Of a stretch of DNA of 23,767 nt, positions 14,080 through 21,876 are shown piece by piece (the stretch's first letter is position 1; the number at the start of each line of letters is the position of its first letter). The position numbers were made by a program, and so were the translations under genes. This DNA is from Gammaproteobacteria bacterium (GTDB lineage Bacteria > Pseudomonadota > Gammaproteobacteria > Granulosicoccales > Granulosicoccaceae): NCBI GenBank assembly GCA_020444765.1, contig JAGRHW010000009.1, positions 1-23,767 on the forward strand, written 5' to 3'. The notes under the pieces are model-generated. The model was given only the letters and a program-made list of their open reading frames with translations, was not told the origin of the DNA and did not search any database.

Positions 14080-16607
14080 GGTGATGACCTCTCAGGCTCG
14101 GTTTTAAGCAGGGCCGGCTGCTGACGCGCGCGCTGCCTTCGCCCACCATACAGGCCGATGATCAGCAGCAGCGCAAAAGCGCCGATGTAGACGGTGGTCA
14201 TGGCTTGTATTCCGCTGGCGCCGGTGGCCAGCCCGATACTGTAAACCGCGCTGGATACGCCAAGCCCGAGCAAGGTTGGGAAAATAATGGAAAAGATCAT
14301 CCATTTATACGAGCCGGTCTGCACCTTGACCATGACCGTGGTCGCCAGACACGGCGGATACAGGGCAAAAAACAGAATCATCGACACCGCCAGCAAGGAG
14401 GTGGCGCCGGCGGCCCGGGTTTCCGAGCCCATGCGCTGTTCCAGGGTTTCGTTCTGGTCTTCATCCTGCTGGAATAACACGCCAAGCGTGGCAACACTGC
14501 TTTCACGCGCGGCAAAAGACGACAGCAAGGCGACATTGATTTTCCAGTCAAAACCGGCGAACTGGGTGACCGGCTCCAGCGAGCGGCCAATTCCGCCAAG
14601 TACGGAGCGCTCAATACGCTCTTCCTTCATTTCCCGGCGCAGCGTTTTACGATCCCCGGCCAGCTTGCGCAGAGCCCGACTCGCTGCACGTGCATCCTTG
14701 TCACCCGAAGGCGGTTTGACCAGCGGGAAGAAGGTCGGGTTGCGCGCCTCGAAATCCACATTGACTTGAGTCGACGCCTCCGCGCCCCGCGCGTTCAGCT
14801 TGGCGCGCTTGAAGTCATTGTAATAATTAACCAGCGGCACCAGATTATCGCCGCCCGCCACATTCTGGTAAGCATTGCCCTGCATCGCCGCCTGGAAAGT
14901 TTCCACCGCGTCCTGCCCACGCTGGGCAAAATCTGTTTTAAGTTCATCCGGTAAACCGGGAAACTGCAACAGGGTAAAAACCACCACCGCCACGGCCACG
15001 ACAATCGTCCCGACTTTTTTGATATACAGCCAGGTGCGGTCAAATGCGCGCTGCAAGACCCCGCCGACGGTCGGCAGATGATAGGCCGGCAATTCCATCA
15101 CGAATGGCGAGGTTTCCTGCCCGCGCAACACCGTGTGTGTAAGCAGGGACGACACCAGCAGGGCGAAGATAATCGTCATGGTGGCGATGTAAAACATCAT
15201 CAGGGACTTGTTTTCAACGAAGAAAATCCCCAGCAGCAAGGTGTAGAGCGGCACCTTGGCCAGGCAGTTCATAAACGGCACAGTGAGGATCGTCGCCATG
15301 CGCGCGCGGTTATCCGGGATGCCCTTGGTCGCCATCACTCCCGGCACGGCGCAGCCGCCGGCGAACACGCCGCCCAGAATCAGCGGTAGCGTGCTTTGCC
15401 CGTGCAAGCCGAAACGATGAAGAATTTTATCCAGAATAAAGGCAATCCGCGCCATATAGCCGGAGTCTTCGAGAATGGCGATCAGCGCGAACAGAATCAG
15501 AAAGATCGGTACATAATTGAGCAAGGTGTTGGCCGAATCGACCAGCCACAAGCCCATCGCGCGGACATACGGGTCAACCAGAAAACCCGCGCTCGGCAAC
15601 ACGCCCGCCACCAGTTCACGAAACCCGGCCAGAAACGGCCAGGTGTAGTTGGTCAGCTCATAGCCCCAGACGATCGCCACCTGATAAATCAAGTACACCG
15701 TGGCCACCAGAAACAGCGGCGCGGCGGCGCGATTCAACACCACGCGGTCGATGCGATCGGTCAGGGTCTGCTGACCAAGGCCGCCGCCACGCACGACCGC
15801 CTTCAATAAATTCTGAATCAAGCGCTCACGGCAGGCCACCACATGATCATTGACCTCCAGGCCGTGTTTGCCGGCAAATTCCTCGCGTTGTTGTCTGGCC
15901 TTATCGAGCAGGCCCGTAGCCGCGTCCTGATCGAGCGCTTCGCGTACCGCATTAACCGCGGCGCTGTCATCCTCCAGCAGTTGCAGCGCCAGCCAGCGCG
16001 TCGGCAGCGCCTGCAACGCAGCTTGCTCGGCGATCAGCGCCTGCAACGCAGCCAGCGCCGGCTCCAGCTCGGCGTAATCGACCGGCGCGGACGGTTTTTC
16101 ATCCACCGCGGCACGCGCGCGAATCGCTTCGCGCAGAGCCTCACGTCCCTGCCCCTTGCGTCCGACCGTGGCCACCACCGGCAGCCCCAGGCGCTTGCCC
16201 AGCTCGGCCTGATCGATCTGCAGCCCCCGGCCTTCAGCCATATCCATCATGTTGAGGGCCAGCACGGTAGGCAATTCCATTTCCAGAATCTGCAGCGTCA
16301 GTTGCAGTGAGCGGCGCAGATTGGAGGCATCCACTACATCGACGGTGACATCCGGTTGCGATTTGAGCAGAAACTCCCGCGCCACGCGCTCTTCGAGGGA
16401 AAACGAAGTCAGGCTGTAAGTGCCGGGCAAATCAACGATTTCCACAGCACCGCCGGCATCCGCGTAGACGCCGGTTTTTTTGTCCACGGTCACGCCGGGA
16501 TAATTCGCCACATGCTGACGCGCGCCGGTGAGCATGTTGAAAAGCGTCGATTTACCCGCGTTCTGTTGCCCGGACAAGGCAACCAGCAAACCTTGCACCT
16601 TACTCAT
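14076..16607 (-). CDS. feoB: Ferrous iron transporter FeoB
   Basis: An 843-residue GTP-binding Fe(II) importer of the cytoplasmic membrane. The N-terminal G domain shows G1 GQQNAGKS (13-20), G2 in YPGVTVD (Thr40), G3 DLPG (59-62) and G4 NMMD (119-122), then a helical spacer domain. The membrane part has two gate regions (GGVFAGGCAVPGVMATKGIPDNRARMATILTVPFMNCLAKVPLY, and ALLSSFAARESSVATLGVLF with CLATTVMVK later); the conserved Cys residues of the gates are visible. It is longer than E. coli FeoB (773 residues): an extra hydrophilic segment of roughly 150 residues (about PDELKTDFAQRG to TQFAGFDWK) lies before the second gate. The start ATG at 16607 overlaps the feoA stop by 8 bases; the longer frame from 16688 runs inside feoA. 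Confidence 0.95.
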   Translation of the reverse strand: MSKVQGLLVALSGQQNAGKSTLFNMLTGARQHVANYPGVTVDKKTGVYADAGGAVEIVDLPGTYSLTSFSLEERVAREFLLKSQPDVTVDVVDASNLRRSLQLTLQILEMELPTVLALNMMDMAEGRGLQIDQAELGKRLGLPVVATVGRKGQGREALREAIRARAAVDEKPSAPVDYAELEPALAALQALIAEQAALQALPTRWLALQLLEDDSAAVNAVREALDQDAATGLLDKARQQREEFAGKHGLEVNDHVVACRERLIQNLLKAVVRGGGLGQQTLTDRIDRVVLNRAAAPLFLVATVYLIYQVAIVWGYELTNYTWPFLAGFRELVAGVLPSAGFLVDPYVRAMGLWLVDSANTLLNYVPIFLILFALIAILEDSGYMARIAFILDKILHRFGLHGQSTLPLILGGVFAGGCAVPGVMATKGIPDNRARMATILTVPFMNCLAKVPLYTLLLGIFFVENKSLMMFYIATMTIIFALLVSSLLTHTVLRGQETSPFVMELPAYHLPTVGGVLQRAFDRTWLYIKKVGTIVVAVAVVVFTLLQFPGLPDELKTDFAQRGQDAVETFQAAMQGNAYQNVAGGDNLVPLVNYYNDFKRAKLNARGAEASTQVNVDFEARNPTFFPLVKPPSGDKDARAASRALRKLAGDRKTLRREMKEERIERSVLGGIGRSLEPVTQFAGFDWKINVALLSSFAARESSVATLGVLFQQDEDQNETLEQRMGSETRAAGATSLLAVSMILFFALYPPCLATTVMVKVQTGSYKWMIFSIIFPTLLGLGVSSAVYSIGLATGASGIQAMTTVYIGAFALLLIIGLYGGRRQRARQQPALLKTEPERSSP
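16005..16052. repeat. 18-bp direct repeat inside feoB
   Basis: CAGCGCCTGCAACGCAGC occurs exactly at 16005-16022 and 16035-16052, a 30-base period. It encodes the two Ala/Leu/Gln-rich repeats in the helical spacer after the G domain. It looks like a small in-frame duplication in a helical region rather than a functional DNA element. Confidence 0.7.
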
Positions 16608-16854
16608 CGTCTTCAATCTCCACCGTGCCGGCCTCCCGGCGGCGCAAGGTGATGGAGGTTGCTTCCAGACGCAGCTCGATCGGATCATCCAGCGGCGCGC
16701 TGCGTACCATCAATACTTCCGCGCCCGGCGTCAACCCAAGTGCCAGCAAACGCTGACGCACGCTGCCGGCGGCATGATGACGGCGAATCCGCGCACGACG
16801 CCTTGGCCGAAGATCGTTCAGGGTACGCATGGAAGGAAGAAAATCATTTGGCAT
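16600..16854 (-). CDS. feoA: FeoA, cytoplasmic SH3-like partner of FeoB
   Basis: An 84-residue protein with the FeoA core RQRLLALGLTPGAEVLMVRSAPLDDPIELRLEATSITLRRREAGTVEI. FeoA is a small SH3-fold protein that assists FeoB in Fe(II) uptake. The N-terminal 25 residues are unusually basic (RPRRRARIRRHH). The start ATG at 16854 has AGGA about 9 bases upstream. The TAA stop lies inside the feoB start region (8-base overlap). It is the first gene of an operon of six. Confidence 0.93.
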   Translation of the reverse strand: MPNDFLPSMRTLNDLRPRRRARIRRHHAAGSVRQRLLALGLTPGAEVLMVRSAPLDDPIELRLEATSITLRRREAGTVEIEDDE

Positions 16855-17150
16855 GGAGCATTCCTGACAGTCCGCCGGACGACAGCATAAAAACAGCGAG
16901 CGGCGCCGCAGCGTCGAGCGCTATGCCTTCAACCGCCGGCGGGAGCCTTTCTGATGACGTGAAACGCTCCATTTGACGAAAATCAACGAGATCATTTACC
17001 GGGCACCAGTATATTTGATATTACTGATGATGAAAACAAGATTTATTCGTATTTGCATTTATTTTTACTGTCGCTTATTCTTCCCCGCAATGTCACTCAA
17101 TCGCTGTTTGTCATCACCCATCAAAACAGCTATTTTCAGGTTAAAACATC
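16855..17150. other. Divergent intergenic region, feoA / small secreted protein
   Basis: About 296 non-coding bases separate feoA from the plus-strand small gene. Its right half (from about 17000) is AT-rich. Besides the FNR-like site, TTGTCA (17108-17113) and TATTTT (17131-17136) with a 17-base spacer could be a promoter for the small gene, but transcription would then begin only a few bases before its ATG. A GATATTACTGATGATGAAA stretch near 17013 is a poor Fur-box match. Confidence 0.45.
16973..16986. promoter_or_regulatory. FNR-like (anaerobox) site upstream of feoA
   Basis: TTGACGAAAATCAA matches the FNR consensus TTGAT-N4-ATCAA at nine of ten fixed positions. It is centred about 125 bases upstream of the feoA ATG and about 171 bases upstream of the divergent small gene. 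FNR activation of feo under low oxygen is established in E. coli. A clear -10 box at class II spacing was not found, which lowers confidence. Confidence 0.5.
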
Positions 17151-17474
17151 ATGCGCAATCCCGGTTTTGCAAAACGCTTATTCCTTATCCCGTTTGCCCT
17201 GGCAGCAGGCCAGAGCTTCGCTCATACACCGTTATGCGCCTGCTATGACAACGGCGACGGCACAATCCTCTGTGAGGGCGGATTCTCCGACGGGTCGTCG
17301 GCTTCCGGTGTGGATACGCGGGTTATCGATGCCAGCGGTAACGTGATTCTGGAAGGCACCATGAACGACGACAGTGAATTTGAATTCGAAAAACCGCAGG
17401 ATGGTTACAAGGTTGTATTCGACGCCGGCCCCGGTCATGAAATCGAAATCGACGGCAGCGATATCGTTGAGTAA
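17151..17474 (+). CDS. Small secreted protein with Cys-rich N-terminus and carboxypeptidase-regulatory-like fold
   Basis: A 107-residue protein with a signal peptide (MRNPGFAKRLFLIPFALAAGQSFA) cut before HTPLCACYDNGDG. The mature N-terminus carries HTPLCACYDNGDGTILCEGG, so a His and three Cys lie within about 16 residues. The rest (DTRVIDASGNVILEGTMNDDSEFEF, DGYKVVFDAGPGHEIEIDG) has the strand pattern of a small Ig-like domain such as those of carboxypeptidase-regulatory or nickel-transport-associated proteins. The ATG at 17151 has AGG about 10 bases upstream. It is divergent from the feo operon, which suggests, without proving, a metal-related periplasmic role. I know similar uncharacterised proteins but no assigned function. 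Confidence 0.75.
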   Translation: MRNPGFAKRLFLIPFALAAGQSFAHTPLCACYDNGDGTILCEGGFSDGSSASGVDTRVIDASGNVILEGTMNDDSEFEFEKPQDGYKVVFDAGPGHEIEIDGSDIVE

Positions 17475-17526
17475 GGTGTCGTGGATTGAGGCGGGTAAAT
17501 CCGGAAACAACTGCCGTATGCGTCGT

Positions 17527-19512
17527 TCAGTCCGGCGCTGACGTCTGCCACATCAGAGGCGAGCCGGTCACCGGCCACTGACCCTTGGCGAGGTTTTTCC
17601 CATCACCGGCGGCGAAGGCAATATAGCTGTATTTACCGTAGTGCGGCGCCTTGCGCAGCAATACCTGCAGAGCCGCTTCGGTCGGCGCGAACAAAACCAG
17701 CATGCGCCGCTTGCCCTGTACCAGCGACAAGGCTGCGCTATGTTCGTCGAGCAGATAGCGTGCGTCCGGCAAATGCAGTTCATCGTCTTGTAATAAGGTA
17801 TTGCCCGGCGCCAGACTGTCGAGCCGTTCCGCATCGGGGTTGAGCAAGACAAGGCTGGCTTCCTCAGGCAGCGCTTCCGACTTCATCAGCGCTTTGACCT
17901 GCTTGCCGTTTGCCGTCAGCCAGTCCTTTAACGACGCGGTCAACGATGCCGGCTCCTGAGATGCCAGAAGCAGAACGTCCTTCGCGGCAAACAGATTGTT
18001 CAGGCTCGCCGGCAGCTCCTCCTCGTAAGGCAGGCGCATCACGTCGTAATCCGGATCGACCGTAACCGCCACCACGGGCTTGTCGAGATCGACGCTAAAG
18101 CGCTGATCCGTTTGCCGGAAATCCAGCAGCCGGTCCTGCTGTTCGCCATCGGCAAAAGTCAGTCGCACGCGCACCGGCAGCGGATAAGCGCCCTGCGGGG
18201 ATTCCTGTTGTAGCCGGAGTTGCAGTTTATCGTTTTCCATCTGAACGGATTCGAGCTTTAAGCGCGGTGCGCCGGTGCGATGCAACCAGGCGTCGAAAAA
18301 CCCGGTCAGCGACTCTCCCGACACGGCTTCGAAACTGCGCCGCAGGTCGTCGAAACTAGCGGGCCGGAAACGAAAATTTGCATAAAAACGTTGCAATCCC
18401 TGCTGAAATGTCGCCTCGCCCAGGCGCACGTTCAGCATATGGAAAAGCATCAGCGACTTGCCATAACCAACCGCCTGAGTAGTGTTGTCATGACGCGAGC
18501 GGAACGCTGCGAGCGGGAAGTCGTCACCGGCGCGGGTAAACACACTGAACTTTTGCAGCGTATCCCGACGATAGGCAGCCGCCCCGCCACGCTGGCGTTG
18601 CGCTTCGTGATCGGACAGATAGGCGGTCAGGCCTTCACTCCAGTTGCCTTCACTGGCATCGATATACACACCGTTACCCCACCAGTTATGCAGAATTTCA
18701 TGCGGCAGCGAGGTGTAGGGAATAAAAGGTAGACGGATCACCTGCGGCCCCAGCAAAGTAAACGAAGGCATGCCCCAGCCTGTCTCCCAGAAACTTTCGA
18801 CGGTGGCAAATTTACTGTAGGGATAATCGCCGATCATCTCGCTGTAATGCGCCAGATAACGGTGCGTGGCCTGCAAATAGGTTTGCGCCAGCGCTTCATC
18901 CGGTTGTTGCAGATAGACCAGCGCGCGGCGGTCATTCTGCACTGACTCGTACACTTTGAAAGGCCCGGCCAGCAGATAGATGGCGTCCTGCGGTTGATCG
19001 ACCTGCCAACCCTTCGCGGTTTTGTCGCCCTGACTCAAGCTGACCCAACCATCGGGCAATTGCACCTCCAGGGAAAACGTATGCAGGCTGCCCGGTACCT
19101 GCGGATACCAGTGACTGCCGGCATCCAGATAAGCGCCACGCGGGCTCAACAATCGGCATGTCTGGCGCAGCCAGTCGCAGACCTCGGTGGAATCGATATG
19201 ACTTTCATAAACCAGGGTCAGCGTCTGCCCTGCCGCTTTGTCCGGCCAGGAGTAGCGCGCCAGACCGTCATGCGTTTCCAGCGGTTCCAGACGCTGCCCG
19301 TCGACCCGCACGGTAAAACTCTCGGCCAGCACAAACGAAGCGGCATCCGCCGGTGCCTGCAGCTTGTCTGTTACCTGCAATTGTCCACTGTCCGGCAACA
19401 AGGTGACTTGTAGCTGGTGGTGAATCACCGGCTCTGCGGCTTGCGTGGCAGCCGATGCAAGGCTGGCGATAAGAAACACCGCAATATATGAAACAAACCT
19501 GACTCTTTTCAT
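17527..19512 (-). CDS. Exported M1-family-like zinc metallopeptidase
   Basis: A 661-residue protein with a signal peptide (MKRVRFVSYIAVFLIASLASAATQA, then AEPVIHH). The zinc site HEILHNWWGN (His271, Glu272, His275) is followed by Glu293 in GNWSEGLTAYL, one residue closer than in classic M1 enzymes. A catalytic Tyr candidate is in VGYGKSLMLFHML (about residue 350). The M1 aminopeptidase GAMEN loop is replaced by GWGMPSF, without the Glu that holds the substrate N-terminus, so strict aminopeptidase activity is doubtful. A C-terminal domain of about 230 residues follows. The ATG at 19512 is chosen for the signal peptide; a TTG-led extension from 19578 is less likely. It probably works in the periplasm. 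Its partners are unclear; the gene lies 135 bases after the sigma-54 activator gene, on the same strand. Confidence 0.85.
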   Translation of the reverse strand: MKRVRFVSYIAVFLIASLASAATQAAEPVIHHQLQVTLLPDSGQLQVTDKLQAPADAASFVLAESFTVRVDGQRLEPLETHDGLARYSWPDKAAGQTLTLVYESHIDSTEVCDWLRQTCRLLSPRGAYLDAGSHWYPQVPGSLHTFSLEVQLPDGWVSLSQGDKTAKGWQVDQPQDAIYLLAGPFKVYESVQNDRRALVYLQQPDEALAQTYLQATHRYLAHYSEMIGDYPYSKFATVESFWETGWGMPSFTLLGPQVIRLPFIPYTSLPHEILHNWWGNGVYIDASEGNWSEGLTAYLSDHEAQRQRGGAAAYRRDTLQKFSVFTRAGDDFPLAAFRSRHDNTTQAVGYGKSLMLFHMLNVRLGEATFQQGLQRFYANFRFRPASFDDLRRSFEAVSGESLTGFFDAWLHRTGAPRLKLESVQMENDKLQLRLQQESPQGAYPLPVRVRLTFADGEQQDRLLDFRQTDQRFSVDLDKPVVAVTVDPDYDVMRLPYEEELPASLNNLFAAKDVLLLASQEPASLTASLKDWLTANGKQVKALMKSEALPEEASLVLLNPDAERLDSLAPGNTLLQDDELHLPDARYLLDEHSAALSLVQGKRRMLVLFAPTEAALQVLLRKAPHYGKYSYIAFAAGDGKNLAKGQWPVTGSPLMWQTSAPD

Positions 19513-19561
19513 TGACCGGAATAGCTTGTAGCGACTTTCGCCGTTTGTGGAAAATAAACTC

Positions 19562-19576
19562 GCAGAACCATTCTGC
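19562..19576. promoter_or_regulatory. 15-bp dyad upstream of the M1-like peptidase gene
   Basis: GCAGAA-CCA-TTCTGC is a perfect 6-3-6 inverted repeat about 50 bases upstream of the peptidase ATG at 19512. It may be an operator or a leader hairpin. No promoter hexamers were identified with confidence. Confidence 0.3.
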
Positions 19577-19647
19577 AATGTTCCCCGGCAAAATGAAATT
19601 GATTTACCCGCTGAATGTATCCTTGGGGAAGGCTTTAACGCGAAAAA

Positions 19648-21540
19648 CTAGGCCGGAACTTTTTTAAACTGTCGAGTATTGATGCCGAATTTTTTCAACC
19701 GTGATGCCAGTGTGGTCGGTTTTATTCCCAACATATCGGCGGCGCCACCCTGCCCCGAGACTTTACCGCTTGTGCGTTCCAGAGCGGCGATCAGAATGCG
19801 GCGTTCCTGTTCACGACGCGCGGGTTCAGTGAGCAGATCGCCCGTTGCCATCACAGGCGAACCGGCCTCCGGGACAGCGTTGCTGGTTTTTGCAAGCCCT
19901 GAACTCAGTGGACCGATCCGCACGGTTTGATGACGCGCAAGAATCACCTGCCGCTCGATGACGTTCTCCAGCTCGCGGATATTGCCCGGCCAATGATAAT
20001 CCCTTAAATACTCAATTTCACTGACCGGCAGTTTCAGCCCGGGCTTAGCGGCACGCTGCCCGGCGCGCTCCAGAAAATAGTGCGTCAACAAGGGAATGTC
20101 TTCCTTGCGGTTGCGTAGCGCGACCGATTCCAGCGGGAAGACGTTCAGGCGGAAATACAGGTCCTCGCGGAAACGACCGGCCTCCACCTCTGCACGCAGG
20201 TTTCGATTGGTGGCGGCGATAATACGTACATCCGTGTGCCGGGTATGCGATTCGCCCACCCGCTCGAATTGTTGTTCCTGCAAAACGCGTAAAAGCTTGC
20301 CTTGCAGGGCTAACGGAATTTCCCCGACTTCGTCGAGAAACAGCGTGCCGCCATCGGCCAGTTCGAAACGTCCCGGCCGATCGCTGGTCGCGCCGGTAAA
20401 CGCACCGCGTTTATGGCCGAAGAATTCGCTCTCGAACAGTTCCGCAGGAATCGCCGCGCAGTTGACCCGAATCAGCGAACGCGAGGAGCGCGCGCTGACG
20501 TCATGAATCGCGCGCGCGATCAACTCTTTGCCGGTACCGGATTCACCGCTGATCAGTACCGTCGCCTCGGTCGGGCCAACCAGTTGAATTTGCTGCACGA
20601 TGTGCCTTACCGCCGGGCTTTTGCCGATAATCTGGTGATGATTGAAACCGGAGCTGAGTTCTTCCTGCAAATAGGCGTTTTCCATTTCCAGACGATTTTT
20701 CAGGCTTTCGACTTCGGCCAGCGCCGCTTCCAGACGTTTACGGTCGGCTTTTTTTTGCGTGACATCGCGAAACAACACGACCGCCCCGACGATAAAGCCA
20801 TTATCCCGGATCGGCGTACTGGTGTACTCCACCTCGATGGGTTTGCCGGATTTCGTCCAGAAGACATCTTCCTCGACCGTGTGCACCGAACCATCGCGAA
20901 ATGCAGCGAATATAGGACATTCCCTTGCGGTAAAGTGAGAACCGTCGGCATGGGAGTGATGAATCGCGCTATGCATATTGCGCCCGGCCAGTTCACTCGC
21001 GCTATAGCCCAGCATCCGCTCGGCCGCGGGATTGACAAAGTTGGTCAGGCCGTTGGCATCGACGCCATAAATGCCTTCGCCGGCCGCATCGAGAATCAAC
21101 TGGTTTTCCCGCTCGAATTCCCGGAACACATGGGAGACCCGGTTCCAGTGGCCGATACCCGAGAGAAAATGCCGTTGCGCGTCAGACTGGGTACGCCGTT
21201 GCTCCATGTCGTCGGCGCCTTGCAGACTTAAATAGATGTGACGGTATTCACCCGCTTCCGTGCAACGGGCGCTGACTTCCACCCGCAGTTCCCCGCGAGC
21301 CGTAGCGACCACCAGGTGATCACTCCAGGCCCGGCCATGCTCAAGCACCTCATCGGTAAAGACCACCATGGCGGGGAAACCCGGTGCAAACAAGGCACTG
21401 ACCGTGGAGGCTTCCAGTGATTTCAGGTTCATGGCGAACAGACGGCAGGCTTCCTGATTCACCGAGATCACTTTGTCATTTACCGGGTCCATTACGAGCT
21501 GTGCCGTTGCTGCATTATTGAACAGATGTTCGTACCACAT
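19648..21540 (-). CDS. Sigma-54-dependent activator: PAS-PAS-AAA+-Fis
   Basis: A 630-residue enhancer-binding protein. An N-terminal PAS-like domain (about 1-110) is followed by a second, clearer PAS domain (about 145-265: [56 protein letters not shown]), a coiled coil (about 266-295), the AAA+ domain and a Fis-type helix-turn-helix at the end ([20 protein letters not shown]). The AAA+ part shows Walker A GESGTGKE, the sigma-54-contacting GAFTGA loop, Walker [12 protein letters not shown] and the [10 protein letters not shown] segment. There is no response-regulator receiver domain, so control is likely by a small ligand or redox signal through PAS. The ATG at 21540 has no clear ribosome-binding site. 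It is divergent from the NrtA-like importer operon and very probably its activator. Confidence 0.94.
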   Translation of the reverse strand: MWYEHLFNNAATAQLVMDPVNDKVISVNQEACRLFAMNLKSLEASTVSALFAPGFPAMVVFTDEVLEHGRAWSDHLVVATARGELRVEVSARCTEAGEYRHIYLSLQGADDMEQRRTQSDAQRHFLSGIGHWNRVSHVFREFERENQLILDAAGEGIYGVDANGLTNFVNPAAERMLGYSASELAGRNMHSAIHHSHADGSHFTARECPIFAAFRDGSVHTVEEDVFWTKSGKPIEVEYTSTPIRDNGFIVGAVVLFRDVTQKKADRKRLEAALAEVESLKNRLEMENAYLQEELSSGFNHHQIIGKSPAVRHIVQQIQLVGPTEATVLISGESGTGKELIARAIHDVSARSSRSLIRVNCAAIPAELFESEFFGHKRGAFTGATSDRPGRFELADGGTLFLDEVGEIPLALQGKLLRVLQEQQFERVGESHTRHTDVRIIAATNRNLRAEVEAGRFREDLYFRLNVFPLESVALRNRKEDIPLLTHYFLERAGQRAAKPGLKLPVSEIEYLRDYHWPGNIRELENVIERQVILARHQTVRIGPLSSGLAKTSNAVPEAGSPVMATGDLLTEPARREQERRILIAALERTSGKVSGQGGAADMLGIKPTTLASRLKKFGINTRQFKKVPA

Positions 21541-21602
21541 GGCGCGTCAATAGTTTTTTTGCAAAAGAATAAAAGACTCATCTCAAACCTCGTACCAGAT
21601 TC

Positions 21603-21653
21603 ACGAAGTTTCGTAAATTCGCTCACGAGTTTTCGTTTTTTACGATTTTTCGT
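21603..21653. promoter_or_regulatory. Three ACGA-N4-TCGT dyads: probable enhancer (UAS) sites
   Basis: Three dyads share the half-sites ACGA and TCGT with a 4-base spacer: ACGAAGTTTCGT (21603-21614), ACGAGTTTTCGT (21625-21636) and ACGATTTTTCGT (21642-21653, extended to TTACGA-N4-TCGTAA). Their centres are 22 and 17 bases apart. They lie about 95-145 bases upstream of the start of transcription predicted from the -24/-12 promoter, the usual place for sigma-54 activator sites, and 63-113 bases upstream of the activator's own start codon, so autoregulation is also possible. Confidence 0.75.
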
Positions 21654-21721
21654 AAGGCATTCTTGTCCGGAGCTAAGCGCTTTTTCCTTAAAATTCATCG
21701 CACTAAAAAACATTCAAGGAA

Positions 21722-21737
21722 TGGCCTCCGGGTTGCA
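21722..21737 (+). promoter_or_regulatory. Sigma-54 (-24/-12) promoter of the NrtA-like importer operon
   Basis: TGGCCTCCGGGTTGCA has the invariant GG (21723-21724) and GC (21735-21736) separated by exactly 10 bases, as in the consensus TGGCACG-N4-TTGCA. Transcription would begin near 21748, leaving a leader of about 130 bases before the ATG at 21877. The leader includes a CGCTGG / CCAGCG pairing of uncertain meaning. The divergent sigma-54 activator gene and three dyads upstream support the call. Confidence 0.8.
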
Positions 21738-21876
21738 ATCCTCTTTTGTCAACTAGCTGCGTCAGCGAAGTCATCAAGCATAAGCGCTGGCGACTGCACT
21801 GATTTCCAGCGGACCGAATCAGCACTGCACCAATGAAGAGCCAATGCGCTCACCAGCACACCGGAGAATGCACAAC

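Noticed and set aside
16005..16052. 18-bp exact direct repeat considered as a recombination or regulatory element
   Set aside because: It lies in frame within feoB and encodes a repeated Ala/Leu/Gln helix; a simple coding duplication explains it.
17005..17035. Possible Fur box (GATATTACTGATGATGAAA) near the feo promoter region
   Set aside because: Only about 11 of 19 positions fit the consensus and there is no dyad symmetry; an AT-rich stretch gives such matches by chance.
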